This document shows positions 21,859 to 34,115 of a stretch of 64,000 nt of DNA, piece by piece. The notes under the pieces were generated by a model. The model did no database searches and had not been told where the DNA came from. It was given only the letters and a program-made list of their open reading frames with translations. The DNA lies in the NCBI RefSeq assembly GCF_020520425.1, contig NC_079492.1, forward strand, positions 70,671,671 to 70,735,670, given 5' to 3'. This DNA is from Spinacia oleracea (Eukaryota; Streptophyta; Magnoliopsida; Caryophyllales; Amaranthaceae). Numbering within the stretch: position 1 is the first letter of the stretch; each line of letters starts with the position of its first letter. The position numbers were made by a program, and so were the translations under genes.

Positions 21859-24800
21859 ATGACTCAAGATGTGGAGATGCATGATACTCAACCCCTCTCG
21901 ATTTCTCTCTCCTCTGTTGATCCACCTACTTTGAAGCGTATGAACTAATTTCTACACATTGATTTTGTTTTCTCTTTAATCGGGTTTCCCCCAATTTATA
22001 GGGTTTTGTTTGGTGTTGTCGATTGTTCTGAATTTCTGCAATTTTCTCGCAGATTTGAAGGAGATTGCGTCGCTCTTGGAAACGGGTTCTTATACTAAGG
22101 AAGCCCGTCGGATTTCTCGTGCTATTCGCCTTACCTTTGCTGTTCGTCGTAAGCTTACGGCCCGTGTGCTCCATTTCTTCCTTGATTATGCTCTTACACC
22201 GGGTTCCGAAGCTCATGGGAAAATCTCCGCATTTCTTCCCAAGGTAGCATATTTTGATTGATTTGTGTGTTAAATAACATGATTTTACTCTTGATTATGC
22301 TTTTGGTTCGAAGTTCATTTTTGTGTGTTTATGGTTTGTAGAAGTGTTGTTTGAAAATTGTGAACTTTAACATAAAGGGTATATATTTCCTGATGTACTT
22401 ATTGTATTGCGTATCAGATGAAGAGGGAAACAGTAATTGGGTTCTTATATGTAATTGGTTCTAGGATTTGACAAATTGAATTCCGAAAAAGTAAAAACAA
22501 AGGAGCTAGAGTACATAGCAGAGTAGAACGAGGTTAATTCTTTGCCTGCAGAAGGTATTGTTTATGACTTATGTTGTTGTGGTCTCACTCGTATCCAATG
22601 ACTACTTAAGGGCCGAGCCACTCTTGAACTAAAATAACCCCCCTCCCCGCTTAAAAAAAGACAAAAGAGAAACTCCAGCTCACCAAATTTGATGTTAACC
22701 ATTAGATCTTTAGGCACGAACATCTGGGGCAAAAATAGTTTTCGTCGTTTTGGTGAGTTAAAACTATGGACAAGTTCTACTTTTCACAAAGTTTCCTACG
22801 TTTTTCTATGCTGGTTGCTTCACATTAGCTTGCACTTCCTACTGTTACTGAAGTTTTGCTTCATGAATTGACGAGTTTGTTTTGCACCTTCTCTCCCGTC
22901 TTCATTTCCGGGAACTGTGTTTCATCTCAAATTAGTAGTCATAGCTAATATGGAAAGTAACCTAGCACATTCCTGACAAGGGGTTAGCTGATCCTTTCAA
23001 GTGAAGCTTCCTGAACATTGTTTCAGATATTTTTGGCTTTGCTTTATTGGTAGCAAAACATTGATATAGTGGCTAGGCTACCATGAATATGCATCATGAT
23101 GCTAATGCCTACGGTACAGTAAAGTAAACTAGTATATTGCCATCACATACTTTTACTTTACCTTGGACCCCGTAGCTTTTGGTCACTTCCTTTTACCCTC
23201 TATGTTGAAAACAAGACGAAGGTGGTCAAATGACAAGTATAATTTAACTATGTGGCTAAACCTTGGGTGTTGTAGAAGCAAATATAAATTACGTAGTTGT
23301 TACTCACTGTTATTGAAATAGGAATGCATTTGGGAATATGGACGAGGCTTTTTGAACGGGTTGAGCGGTTGATCTAGACATGATTTCAACTGTGTTCTAG
23401 GCCAGTTACTTAGTGTTTTGAGCTGAAATAGTCTTACTCTTGTGTGATTACGGGTCTTTCCAAGAATGTGGTACAAAATTCATCTAGGTTCACCTCCCCC
23501 CCCCCCCCCCCCCCCTCCCCCCTACCTCTTTGGTTTCCCGGCTTTCCCCCTTGGGGTTTGGGTGGGGGGGGGGGTGAGACTTGGGACTGATAAATTAAGA
23601 GTTCAAGTCACTTCATCTGTATTCAGGTTGCATTCTTTATTTGGTTTGCTGGTTTGGGCCTTTCTACATGTTCAAGATATCTGTGTGTTTGGAGCTTATG
23701 ATATATATGGAAGGTTTCTAGTTAGTGCTGTTCGGCGTAAGATGGGAATATCCGAATAGCATTGGGGCAATGTAATCTACACTTTTCCTTTTAAAGTATG
23801 CTAGCGGCAAGTCCGAGGACATGTTTTAAGGAACATCCATCCATACAGGATCTTAGGCAGAAAATGTAAGAGCTCTTATGATACAGATGTACATGCCAAC
23901 TTGCCAAGTAGTCATGGTTAATATGAAAACAGAACCAAAAAAATTTATAAACGAAGATGGAAGGGTTATCTGTGGTATTCTTCAAAGTAAAACTTCTTTG
24001 GCATTGTTTAAGATATTTTTGGCTCATGTTCTTATCTGATGATTGTTTGTTTGTAGCAAAACAGAAGGGTCTTGGTGTGATTATGATTGATCTAGAGAAG
24101 TACATAATGTACATTAGGGTTAAAAAAATAATGTTTGGTGGGAGTTCAAAGATTTGAGACCTGTTCTTGGGATGCAGAATCTACCATGAATGTGCATCAT
24201 GATACGATGGCCTATGATATTGTATAGTAGGCAAGTAGCATCACATTTATCCTAGAAAAATTGCTAGTGTTTGTAATATTATGGGAAACGTTTCCACTAT
24301 AAAATTTTGTTCTATGTTAGACACTGTAGTTTATGCCACTTCCTTTTACATTTTCATGTAGAAAACTAGGGGAAAGCTGGTATCAGTGACAAGGTTAACT
24401 TATAAACGAGGCTAGCTAAACATTGGGAAAGCTAGTTGTGCAGAGAAAGATAAATGAGGGTAATGTTGTTAATGGTTTGCTGAAATATATTGCACCCTTG
24501 GGAAAATGGGTAAGCTTGCTGAATGTGTTGGTTAAGGCATTGGTTTTTACTGTGATTTAGGCTTGCTACCTTAGTGTATGCTAAGAAAATGCAAAGAACT
24601 GCTTACAAAATATGTCGTCAGGGTTCGTCTTTTCTTTTTTTACCCTTCTATCTGTTTTCCCTTGTGTGTGGGGGGGGGGGGGGGGGGGGCTGATATAATA
24701 AGATTTCAAGTCACTTGTTTGGTTGTGTTCGAGTTGCATTCTTAGTTTTCTTTGCTGGTGTGGGACTTGCTACATGCCAGAGATTTGTTGTGGAGTTTAT

Positions 24801-25830
24801 GATATGTCAGGTAGGTTTTTAGTTAGCTATGTTGGGTGTGAATTTACATTTTTCTCGTGATTTTGAGAAGCAGCTAGTCATCAAAATATTACTTGATAGA
24901 GAATAGAGAGATGATATCATTGAAGTGGCTCCCCCCACCAAATGAACCTGTCAAAACGGCCTTGAACCTAAAAAAAATCGTGTAGCAGTTGTAGGATCAG
25001 TTCATCTTTTCCTGTGGACTTCCAAAAGGGAATCTTATCACTTTAAAATAACTTAGCTGTCGCTTTTATTTTATGTTGCAGACGTGAATGCCGAACTGAT
25101 GAGATGTGAACATTTGAATATATTGTCAATGCTCAATTTAAACTAAATACAGCGGTATTTAGCACGGGCATGGATAAGATATCAACATGAGCAAATATCA
25201 CGGGACTTGTACATGAACAAATATGCACAGTTAAACAATCAGAGTTGTACTCATGTCTAGTTTATGCCCTCTGGATGATGTAATCAATGGAGGAGCCAGG
25301 AATTTTATGTCTAGTCTCCGCCAATGGCTGTAATTCACCCTTCGTTCAGTAAATTGTTGAATTGGATTATGGGAATGTCATGTTTTTTTATATTCTTTTT
25401 TCAAAGCAGTCCTCTTTTCCTCCTAATAATGCCTTCTTGCCAAGTACTTATATCCCTGCATAACCTCTCCGCAAATTTTTCTTTGCTGAAAACCTAAGCC
25501 TTTAATGCTGTATTCTACCTCTTTATCAGTCGAGGCTTCGTTTTATGGATCTATATTTTCCTATCCAATTTGTTTAAGTAGCTGATTTCTAATTGTAGTG
25601 GAAATCAGAAGGCTGTTCAATAGATAGAGGGTATATCGTGTCTGAAGACTGAGGCTTATGTGTCCTTGCCAGAGTGGGTCCAGTATTCTAAGTTCTATCT
25701 GGTGTCTTTTTTAGTCAGCATGGATATGGTCTGGATCAACATGGTGGAGTTAACAGAGGTTTACAGTATAATCTTGTTTGAGGATGCAGTTAGCCGCTGC
25801 TTAACCCACTCCTTCGTCACCAATGGAGAG

Positions 25831-25877
<47 letters not shown>

Positions 25878-28800
25878 CGTACCCTGTTGAAAATTATGGT
25901 ACATGCAATAAATTATGGTACATGCAATCTGACTTTCTTCAGTGAGTATCCTCTTTCAAATCATCTCACTCCCCAAATATCATTTGTTGTTGGGAGGCAC
26001 TGAATACGAACGACAACATCAAACTTGCATAACGCATAACCAGGTTGCAGTTTAGAGATAATACCAAGACCAACATCGCATCTTACTCACTCTGCCTCTA
26101 CATATGTTTTCACATTAGGGCCGGGTGTGAAGATAACGATAGTTGTAATGTGTAACTTGCATAATGCATAAATAGATTGCAGTTTAGAGATAATACCAAG
26201 ACCGACATGGTGACATCGCTTATTGGCATCTTACTCACTCTGTCTCTATATATTTTTTCACATTAGTGTTGGGTGTGGAGATAACGATAGTTGTTAAATG
26301 TGTAACTTGCATAATGCATAACTAGATTGCAGTTTAGAGATAATACCAAGACCGACATCGATTATTGGCATCTTACTCTTTCTGCCTCTATATATGTTTT
26401 CACATTAGGGCCGGGTGTGGAGATAACGATAGTTGTTAAATGTGTGAAGAAAATTGTAGTGCTTAGGAAGAGATAGAGAAAGAAATAGTAAAAGTATTGA
26501 ATTGTAGATAGAAAAAAGGTTGAAGTGATTGAGAGGACTCAGTCATTTTTTTTTAATAATTTTTTACTATAAATAGGTGAGGAAAACTTCTTTGGAACAA
26601 TCTTAGAAGAAATGTGACTCTTTTAACTTGTATGCAAATTTTAGTTACTTGCATAATGCTGGTTGTAGCTATTGTTTTGTTATTTCAACATGGAAAACAC
26701 AACTTATTTTCATAACTTTGGTCGTAGGGAGGTGAACATGAGATGGAAGTTGACACTGCAACTTCTGCTGTGCAACCTTCAGGGAAAAGTACTTTACCGG
26801 AACTGGAAATCTTCTGCTACTTGATTGTCTTGTTGTTTCTGATTGATCAGAAGCTGCACAATGAGGTGTGTTTTGTTTCAAGGTACCATTATTCACGTTC
26901 ATTGTCATATATGTTTCAAGCTAACTCTGAAAATTGTCAGGCTAAAGCTTGTGCTTCTGCAAGCATTGCTCGTTTGAAATCATTGAAAAGAAGGGTTGCT
27001 GATGTTCTGGCTTCAAAATTGTATTCCTTCTATTCACTGAGTTATGAACTTACTGGTGATCTTGCTGAAATCCGTGGGTAGGTTTAGAATTTCTGTTTAT
27101 CTTTCACAATATCAATTTCTCTTCATTGCTTGTATGGAAAAGATTCATAACCATACGCAGTCCTGAAATTTGGATCACAAAGTTATTGATTTCATGGTAC
27201 ATCTGGTTTAGTCCTTTAAGCTAATACTTTTCTCTTCCAGTGAACTCCTTACCTTGCATCGGTTGACGACCTTGCACCACGATGAGCTTGGTCAGGTTTG
27301 TATGCTGTCAATGAAAAATATTCTTTTAACGTTTTTGATATATCATATGTTTTCAGGTGTTTACCTGTCTAGTTCTGTATGCTGAGAGTTTAACTTAATT
27401 TTGCAGGAAACACTTCTAAATTTGCTGCTTCGCAATTACCTCCATTACAACTTGTATGACCAGGCTGAAAAGCTGAGATCCAAGGCACCTAGTTTCGGGG
27501 CCCATTCCAACCAGCAGGTATTCTCTATCATCTATAATTCTAGCAATGTTTTCCTCTGATTTAGTATACACTAATGTGGTATAGCAGCATTTGCAAAATG
27601 AGAACTGTGATCCTTGGGCATTGTATTACAGTTTGCACCTTATGTACTAATTCTATGGAAGTTAGATTAAATAGTGTCATCTCAATTTGGTAAAGGTGAT
27701 GTTGGCAGTTGTTACAGTTAAATAATTTAATCCTAAAATGTTAACCTTGTAGTTTCCCATCCAACAACTTCAATTTAAGCTTTATAGCTGTATAAGACGC
27801 TCGAGCTATGTTTGACATTGAAGACTGACTTGTATGCTAGGAGATGGAGGGTTTTTGCATGAAGTTGCTATGAAATCTTTCTGGATATAACATTGCTATT
27901 GAGTTTTGACTTTATAACAATAATTTTGCCTAGAGTATCATGCACTGGCCCCGTGTCTTATACATGTCGAAATTCTCCACTAGCTATTTTTGCATGAAGT
28001 TGCTCTGAACTCTTTCTTGATATAAAATTGCTAATGAGTTTTGACTTTCTAACAATAATTTTGCCTGGAAAGTTTTCTACATTGTTGTAGTATCATGTAC
28101 TGGCCTTCTTGTGTCTTAGAAACCACATCTGTTAATCTGTATTAAGACGTACTCTATTATACCAATGTGTTCTGCCAATTTTCATTTGGCTTTCTGGTAT
28201 GTGGGAAGAGTTGGATTTGAAAACATAGAACTATTGATGTCCCCCAATTTTCCCTGAATCAATTGGTCAAGGTGGAATGGTGGATGTTTCTATATAAAGA
28301 GAATTGAGAGGTTCTACTATTTCATCTTGGGCAAATGCTTAATAGTATTCTGTTGGACCCAGCGGGATCCAGATCCGAACCAATTAACGATCAGAGTTGT
28401 TATCCGAGTCTGAATCCAACTCCGACTCTGAATTACCTTCCTCCAAGTCTACGTCCGAACCTCCGACCCATCGGACCTCCGAATCCGATTGATTAACAAT
28501 TCTTTTAAAACAACAACTTGAAACTTATCATTTCAAATTTTCATTAATCGTCAATTTTGAAATATATCTAAAAAGTTTGTATTAACAAAGAACAATCCTA
28601 TTTCAACTATTTCAACTAAGAGATTATATAAAGATACACATACCCGTCAAAAATACAAATACAAAATAAATAAAAAGAGGCGTGGAATTCAAGAGGCATG
28701 CCATCCAAATCTGTATGAGCTTGATCCATTTCAAATTCCGCTCTTTGTCCGCCGTAACTGCAAAGTTCTCGCATCCAATTACAATTCCTTTTCTTCATCT

Positions 28801-31427
28801 GTTGTTGACTTGTTGTGTAATATTGATTCTTTCTCATCTCCTTCTTTGTCCATAACTGTGTTCGAGTATCTGTCTCTCTCTTTTGGGACTTGGGAGAGAG
28901 ATAATTCAGATAAAGGAGAGAATAAGAGAAAGGAGATGAAGCAAAGGAAAGATAGGGAAGTATAGGAGAGAGATCGAGAGAGAAGTAAAGTAGAGAGGAG
29001 TAGGGAAGTAGCGGCGTGAAAGAGACTAATAGGCTTTAGGCCGTTTGCTCTTTTATCAAATCTATACTATTAATCTATTATTAAAACTCTAAGGCATGGA
29101 ATGCCATTTCGCCACATGTCGCTTTGTATATAACGATGACATGACGCATCGTCATCTTTAACATGTTATCTCATATATAAGTTTTTTGATCATCAATAAA
29201 TGTTAGTTATAGATTTCATACATGTGACCTTTCATTTGTTAGTCAGCTATGATAACCATTATGCCACAACTCATTTTGTTGTTTTTTTATACATTCAATA
29301 TTATATTAACTCAATATAATTAGAAAAATGATCTGAATCATTTCTTAATAGTCTCACATCACTAATTAGTCATTACTTTACGAGTTACTAATCCTTACAT
29401 GATAAAATTTAGTAAAGCATACTCAAAGCAAGATACATTGTAATGTAACAAATTAAATTAGACTCAAACGAGTTATAATAATCTAATTGATCCATTTTTT
29501 TTACTGTCCGGGGCACTAATTAGTTATACTTAAAACCCTAAAAGTAGCAGAATTCTTATATATGGCGGGTCGGACTCGGACTAGATCCGTCGGAGCTGAA
29601 ACAAGATCCATATCTGATCCATATCCATTCGGACTCGGACTTTTTAAATCGGACTTGGATTCAGACATTTTTCTCTGATTCGGATCGGATTTTTCCCTTC
29701 GATTCGGACTCGGGTCGGGTCGGATTCGGATTGAATTGCATTGCCATCCCTAATCATGTTGAAGGAACTGGGTCTGTGCTGAAGTAGGCAGAGACTTTCT
29801 GCACTGAGATCTAAGTAAGGTGGAAGCCGCCGGCACGTTGGAGGTGCTTGCTTGCAGCTATTCATAGATCTGAAGTGCTTTTTGTTATGCACCTATCTGG
29901 ATTATGACCACATCAAGACAATACGGCTAGATTCTGGTTCTCTGATAAACGCCGGGAAAAGTCTTTGTTAGTTTTTGGGACGAGGTTGACTCTGTTTATG
30001 CGTTTATATCACGAGTGGAAATATCCATCATCCATGATTCCATGGCTATTTTGGCTCTGTTGGAGAATGCCCCTTAATGTATGGCAAAGGTTGTAAATTC
30101 AAACCCTATCCTCCTAGCTAGTTCCGGTGGCATTATAATTTTGTATACAACTTAGGGGAATTCAACTTGAACCCCCAGTGTCACATGTCTCATTCATTCG
30201 TTTCAATTTAGACTTCTATATCAAAACTTGATTATTTTGCTTGGGGGTGAAAGTTGTTTGGCATACATGAATGGGGTGTTTTCCAGACTGTTTGTTGTAC
30301 CTCAGTCTGTTGTGCTGGCCGCATTATCCTGGACCATTTCATGGTTAAAGTGTGGGATAATAGGAATTTGGGAGTTGGAGTAGGTTACAATCTCAATAAC
30401 GTAGTATTTCCTTCCTTCCTGGTCAAGATGCATCAGTTTTATCTATTGCTGTCTCTTTTTCCACTAACTACTGCTTTCTCTCTTCTAAGTACTATTTTTT
30501 TATGTGTCTGGTCTATGATTTTTTGTAATCACATTAATTCTTCATTGCAGCATTGTCGACATCTCTTCTATGTTGGAAAGATCCAGACAATTCAGTTGGA
30601 GTATACTGATGCAAAAGAGAGCCTTCTTCAGGCTGCTAGGAAAGCACCTATTGCAGCCCGTGGCTTCAGGATTCAGTGCAATAAATGGGCTGTGATAGTG
30701 CGATTACTGCTAGGGGAAATACCTGAAAGAACAATGTTTATGCAGAAAGGCATGGAGAAGGCCTTGCGTCCGTACTTTGAGCTGACGAATGTATGGGTTC
30801 ATGAATATGATGATATCTTTTGCAGCAGTTGTTCGCATCGTCTTACAAATTGAATTTATATTCTGTCAATTTTGATTTAATGCTGATAATTTAGTTTTCA
30901 TGATGGGTTTGTAGGCTGTTCGAATTGGTGACTTGGAGCTGTTCAGAGGAGTTACTGAAAAGTTTTCTTCTACTTTTGATAAGGATCGCACTCACAATTT
31001 AATTGTCCGCTTGCGGCACAATGTCATTAGGACTGGACTGAGAAACATAAGCATCTCTTATTCCCGCATCTCACTTTCCGATGTTGCTAAGAAGTTGAGA
31101 TTGGATTCTCCCAACCCTGTTGCCGATGCTGAAAGCATTGTGGCCAAGGCTATTCGTGATGGTGCAATAGATGCCACATTGGATCATGGAAATGGGTGGA
31201 TGCTATCAAAGGAGACTGGTGACATCTACTCAACAACCGAGCCACAGTCAGCCTTTGATTCTAGAATTGCTTTCTGTCTGAACATGCATAACGAGGCAGT
31301 ACGGGCTCTACGGTACCCACCTAACTCGCACAAGGAAAAGGAAAGCGCTGAGAAGAGGAGGGAAAGGCAGCAGCAAGAGCAAGAACTTGCAAAACACATT
31401 GCTGAGGAAGAAGATGATGATTTTTGA
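21859..31427 (+). CDS. RPN3: 26S proteasome non-ATPase regulatory subunit 3 (RPN3/PSMD3), 8 coding exons
   Basis: Subunit of the 19S regulatory particle lid of the 26S proteasome, structural rather than catalytic. Coding exons: 21859-21937, 22053-22243, 26728-26865, 26941-27077, 27241-27295, 27407-27517, 30551-30790 and 30915-31427; all introns are GT-AG and phases join to one 487-aa frame, matching the usual plant length of about 488. The start MTQDVEMHD, the block [14 protein letters not shown], the central TPR-like helices with [16 protein letters not shown], the C-terminal PCI domain (around residues 330-430) and the acidic tail [10 protein letters not shown] are characteristic. Introns 2 (4.5 kb) and 6 (3.0 kb) are long and repeat-filled. 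Exons look intact and undisturbed, so the gene is probably functional. It stands alone, with a telo-box and probable 5' UTR intron upstream. Confidence 0.96.
22990..24845 (+). repeat. Imperfect tandem duplication of about 0.8-0.9 kb in RPN3 intron 2
   Basis: Two diverged copies, about 22990-23760 and 23985-24845. Both contain AGATATTTTTGGCT, ACCATGAAT-TGCATCATGAT, CACTTCCTTTTAC, then a homopolymer C or G tract, then TTCAAGTCACTT and a GTTGCATTCTT block in the same order. Copy 1 has a C-run at about 23495-23515 and G-run near 23562-23572; copy 2 has a 20-bp G-run at 24670-24689. Confidence 0.7.
25838..25875 (+). repeat. (GA)n microsatellite in RPN3 intron 2
   Basis: About 19 uninterrupted AG/GA dinucleotides, preceded by GATAGATAGAGAG. 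No other feature. Confidence 0.85.
26022..26443 (+). repeat. Three-copy tandem repeat of about 130-150 bp in RPN3 intron 2
   Basis: Units start at about 26022, 26153 and 26303. Each begins AACTTGCATAA-GCATAA, contains GCAGTTTAGAGATAATACC and ends GGTGTG-AGATAACGATAGTTG. The first copy is about 20 bp shorter than the second. Confidence 0.8.
27855..28110 (+). repeat. Two-copy tandem repeat in RPN3 intron 6
   Basis: Two units (about 27855-27965 and 27990-28110) share TTTTGCATGAAGTTGCT, ATTGCTA-TGAGTTTTGACTT, AACAATAATTTTGCCT and AGTATCATG-ACTGGCC in order. Non-coding. Confidence 0.7.
28350..29755. mobile_element. Probable degenerate DNA-transposon insertion in RPN3 intron 6
   Basis: Both flanks (28353-28500 and 29565-29750) are rich in TCCGA/TCGGA hexamers in opposite orientation, forming a loose inverted repeat. 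The right end reads inward as TAGGGATGGCAATG, like the end of plant hAT-type elements. The middle holds AT-rich DNA, including at 29058 a segment starting TCTATACTATTAATC that resembles a Helitron 5' end, but without a convincing 3' hairpin. No transposase is seen. The class is uncertain. Confidence 0.35.
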
Positions 31428-31910
31428 TGAAATTCACAATCTATGGTGGCCTTTGCTTTTCCATGTTCATGTCGATCCCTCAGGAAGCCCTTTTGAGTTC
31501 TACCCTTTATTTTTCTGAGATGATCATGATCAAAGTCTAGGTATTAAGATTTTCTTGCACTTCAAAAATTTTAGCCAACGGCTTTAGTTGCTGCGCGCAG
31601 TTTGCTCATGTTCGTAATACTTTTTAGTTTATCCATTCATCAAGAATTATGGATCTGATATCAGAGTATCTGTACCTGAATCATGTTCAACAAATATTCA
31701 TACTATTTTCTTTAGGGCCTAATACTTTCCCTAGTTTTTTTTTTTTTTGGAAAATCTTATTACTAAACATATGTCTTTAAGTTTGATGAAAGTCCTTTCT
31801 TCTCTTGGTTATCACGACAATTAGAGAATATGCTTTATCTTTGTCATGTGTACCATACCAATGGTGGGTTTGTTATGTTTGGCCATTGCATGCTTTGTAC
31901 GCATTTATTA
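31428..31910 (+). other. RPN3 3' UTR and downstream spacer
   Basis: T-rich, non-coding sequence after the RPN3 stop. No clear polyadenylation signal can be singled out; a T-run at 31736-31749 is the only notable feature. Confidence 0.4.
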
Positions 31911-32303
31911 CCTTGGATTGGGTGTAATGGATTATGGGGTAATAAAAGTTAAACCACCATAATAAAAGGACAATGAAGGTGAATTGAGGTGGTTGCAAGG
32001 AGGGTGGTGTGATGGTATTGTGATGAGAAGTTGTGGTAGTGGTAGTGGTGGTGGTGTGAGAAGAAGGGAGGAAGGGAGGAAGTAATTACCCCCCAAATAA
32101 GGGTAATAATCACCCTAGTGGGATGGTGGGTAACTATTCCCCCCATGATGTGAGTATTTGTTCCCCCTTCCCTTTTATTTTCTTCTTGCCAATACTAGTA
32201 TGTTCCCTTTGCCACCACTTCATCCCCTCATCATTACCTTCAATTACCTTAGTTTGACTTTTATTACCCCTTTAATACATTATCTTCAATCCAAGCATGC
32301 CCT
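31911..32303. mobile_element. MITE-like element with about 44-bp imperfect terminal inverted repeats
   Basis: The left end (CTTGGATTGGGTGTAATGG ... GGGGTAATAAAAGTTAAAC) and inverted right end (CTTGGATTGAAGATAATG ... GGGGTAATAAAAGTCAAAC) match well. The interior is purine/pyrimidine-skewed (GGTGGTG, GGAGGAAG) and non-coding. Superfamily is unassigned; target duplication unclear. Confidence 0.65.
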
Positions 32304-32869
32304 AAGTTAGAAAGTTCAGTTATTAGTTTTTTATGTTTAATTTACCTTTTAAGAGGGGTAAAAGGACATTCTTATACCTGACTGAAATATTTTAACTAAT
32401 AATCCAATTTGAGAAGTGATAATCTTTACAGTAGAGTAATTGTTATTTTTTCAAATCAACAATACAAATTCTTATAGATGTCTACATGCTATTAACTCTG
32501 TTTTATAAAGATCTTTACCGTTACTATATGTACAAATATTAAGACAAGATAAAAAAGTTGGTTGAATATAATAAAATATGGATAAACTAAGAGAAATGTG
32601 GGGAAAGGTAGTTGGGTGTAAGAAAAAAGAAAAAAGGAGTGGAAAATTATAAATGGGGTAAAAAGAAGAAAAATAGTAAATTTTTATGTCTAAAAATGGA
32701 ATAAAATAAAGTGTGAAGAACAATATAAACTGACTAAAAAAGAAACTGTATCGTTTTAGGATACTGTCCAACCTCCATAACTATATTCGTTTTATATTGT
32801 CGCCCACTATTTGGCTTATGACATCCAGGAAAAGTACCAGAAAGAAAAAACAAAACTAAAACCAAACTA
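32304..32869. other. Intergenic, nothing recognised
   Basis: AT-rich sequence. The 99-codon minus-strand frame at 32472-32771 is a Phe/Tyr/Ser-rich low-complexity product of A-rich DNA and I do not consider it a gene. Confidence 0.4.
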
Positions 32870-33190
32870 ATCAGGCTCTATAGAGCATAAGAAAATCCCT
32901 CTTGAATTGCATTCCTTGCTCGATCATGCGCCTCCTGCACCTGTTCTCGATTAACCTTATAGATAACACATCTGCAGAAAAACCTACCAAGTTGTCGTAT
33001 CCTATCAATCGTCCATTGTGATGAATATCTTGTGTTTCTTGCTTTTGTAAAGACGAGACCAGGATAGAAGAGTCAATTAAAATTAAGACCGAGTCAATCA
33101 AGCAAGAGATAGCCTATTGCATTCCATTTAGACACGCTGTAGCTTCAGCCTGGACCGCAGAATGTGACATGCCCCAGGCACAAGATCCAG
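32870..33190 (-). pseudogene. RNase H-like domain fragment (RVT_3 type), probable LINE remnant
   Basis: On the minus strand a frame broken by one stop reads SAVQAEATACLNGMQ, then after the stop AISCLIDSVLILIDSSILV and SLQKQETQDI, ending in a region like VRRRMIEQGMQF. The pattern of AEA, then an acidic residue in LILIDSS, is that of the plant RNase H domain found at the end of many LINE ORFs. A tryptophan codon has probably become the stop. No upstream RT or poly(A) tail is visible. Confidence 0.55.
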
Positions 33191-34115
33191 TATGACCTAT
33201 TGTACACTATTTGGCTTATGACTTCCAACTATAATTCATTTCAATCATATCAAGATTATTATAGTGAGTGATACGGCATAATAATGTCATGATACAAAAA
33301 CTGCTCGCTATATATGGTTCCTACCATATCAAAAATTCAAAATTGTTAAGAGTGAGTCAAATGTCACAGTAATATCGCAGGACAAAAACTAGTTCATTTA
33401 TAGAAATGAATTAATTTTAGTTGGCCAAACTTGCAAGCAATGCTTTGCCTTAGCTTAATAAAATCCCTATCTATAACAATAGACATAGGCCCTGCACTTT
33501 TGGACGGAATGAATCTGAACTTAATAGACCTTGACATTTTGTATGTCTAATCGGAACATTTTACTTGCATTTTTTAGGAAAAAAGAAGCAACATGAGAAT
33601 GTGATATTGTCCTTGGCAAAGCTATTTATGATGGAACATTATGTGGCAAAATCATTCTTAGAAGCACTTGTAATGATCAACATAAGAAGTTTGTTCCTAA
33701 TCAGGAACAAAAAAATGACTATGCCACAAATCCGAGCAAGGCACAAGTAAAAAACATAATCTTTCCGTGTATGAAATTTGAGTGAATTTTAGATTACCGG
33801 TACTTTGTAAGTCTAGAGACATTTCACTCATGATTATCATGAGAAAGCCATCGGAAAATTCCCCGGAAAGTATAACAAAAGTATGGTAAGACAAGATCAC
33901 ACAAAACAAAACAAAACAAAAGAAACTAGAAAAGATATGTATATGATGAGAGCAACAGAGTAATTATAGTTGCTAGCTTTCCTAGTTGATAAAGCCACAG
34001 AATATATTACAAAATGATAGATTTGGCGGGCTGCTTCAATCAGAAAAATAGCAATGAGCACACCTCTGCCTATCAAGTATCAAGGATTCTCTGCATTTGC
34101 ACGCACCCCATGACG
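33191..34115. other. Intergenic, nothing recognised
   Basis: AT-rich DNA 3' of the expansin gene. Short frames at 33565-33750 and 33697-33909 have no recognisable content. The part nearest 34115 is probably the expansin 3' UTR. Confidence 0.4.

Noticed and set aside
25981-26443. Possible CRISPR-like spaced repeats
   Set aside because: Only three units of about 130-150 bp with no constant repeat-spacer pattern, in a eukaryotic intron; an ordinary tandem repeat.
30254-30550. 5' extension of the frame containing RPN3 exon 7
   Set aside because: The segment before 30551 is intron; a consensus acceptor (TTCATTGCAG) and homology both begin at 30551.
32472-32771. A 99-codon minus-strand frame with hydrophobic stretches
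   Set aside because: Composition is explained by A-rich plus-strand DNA; no start context, splice partners or family resemblance.
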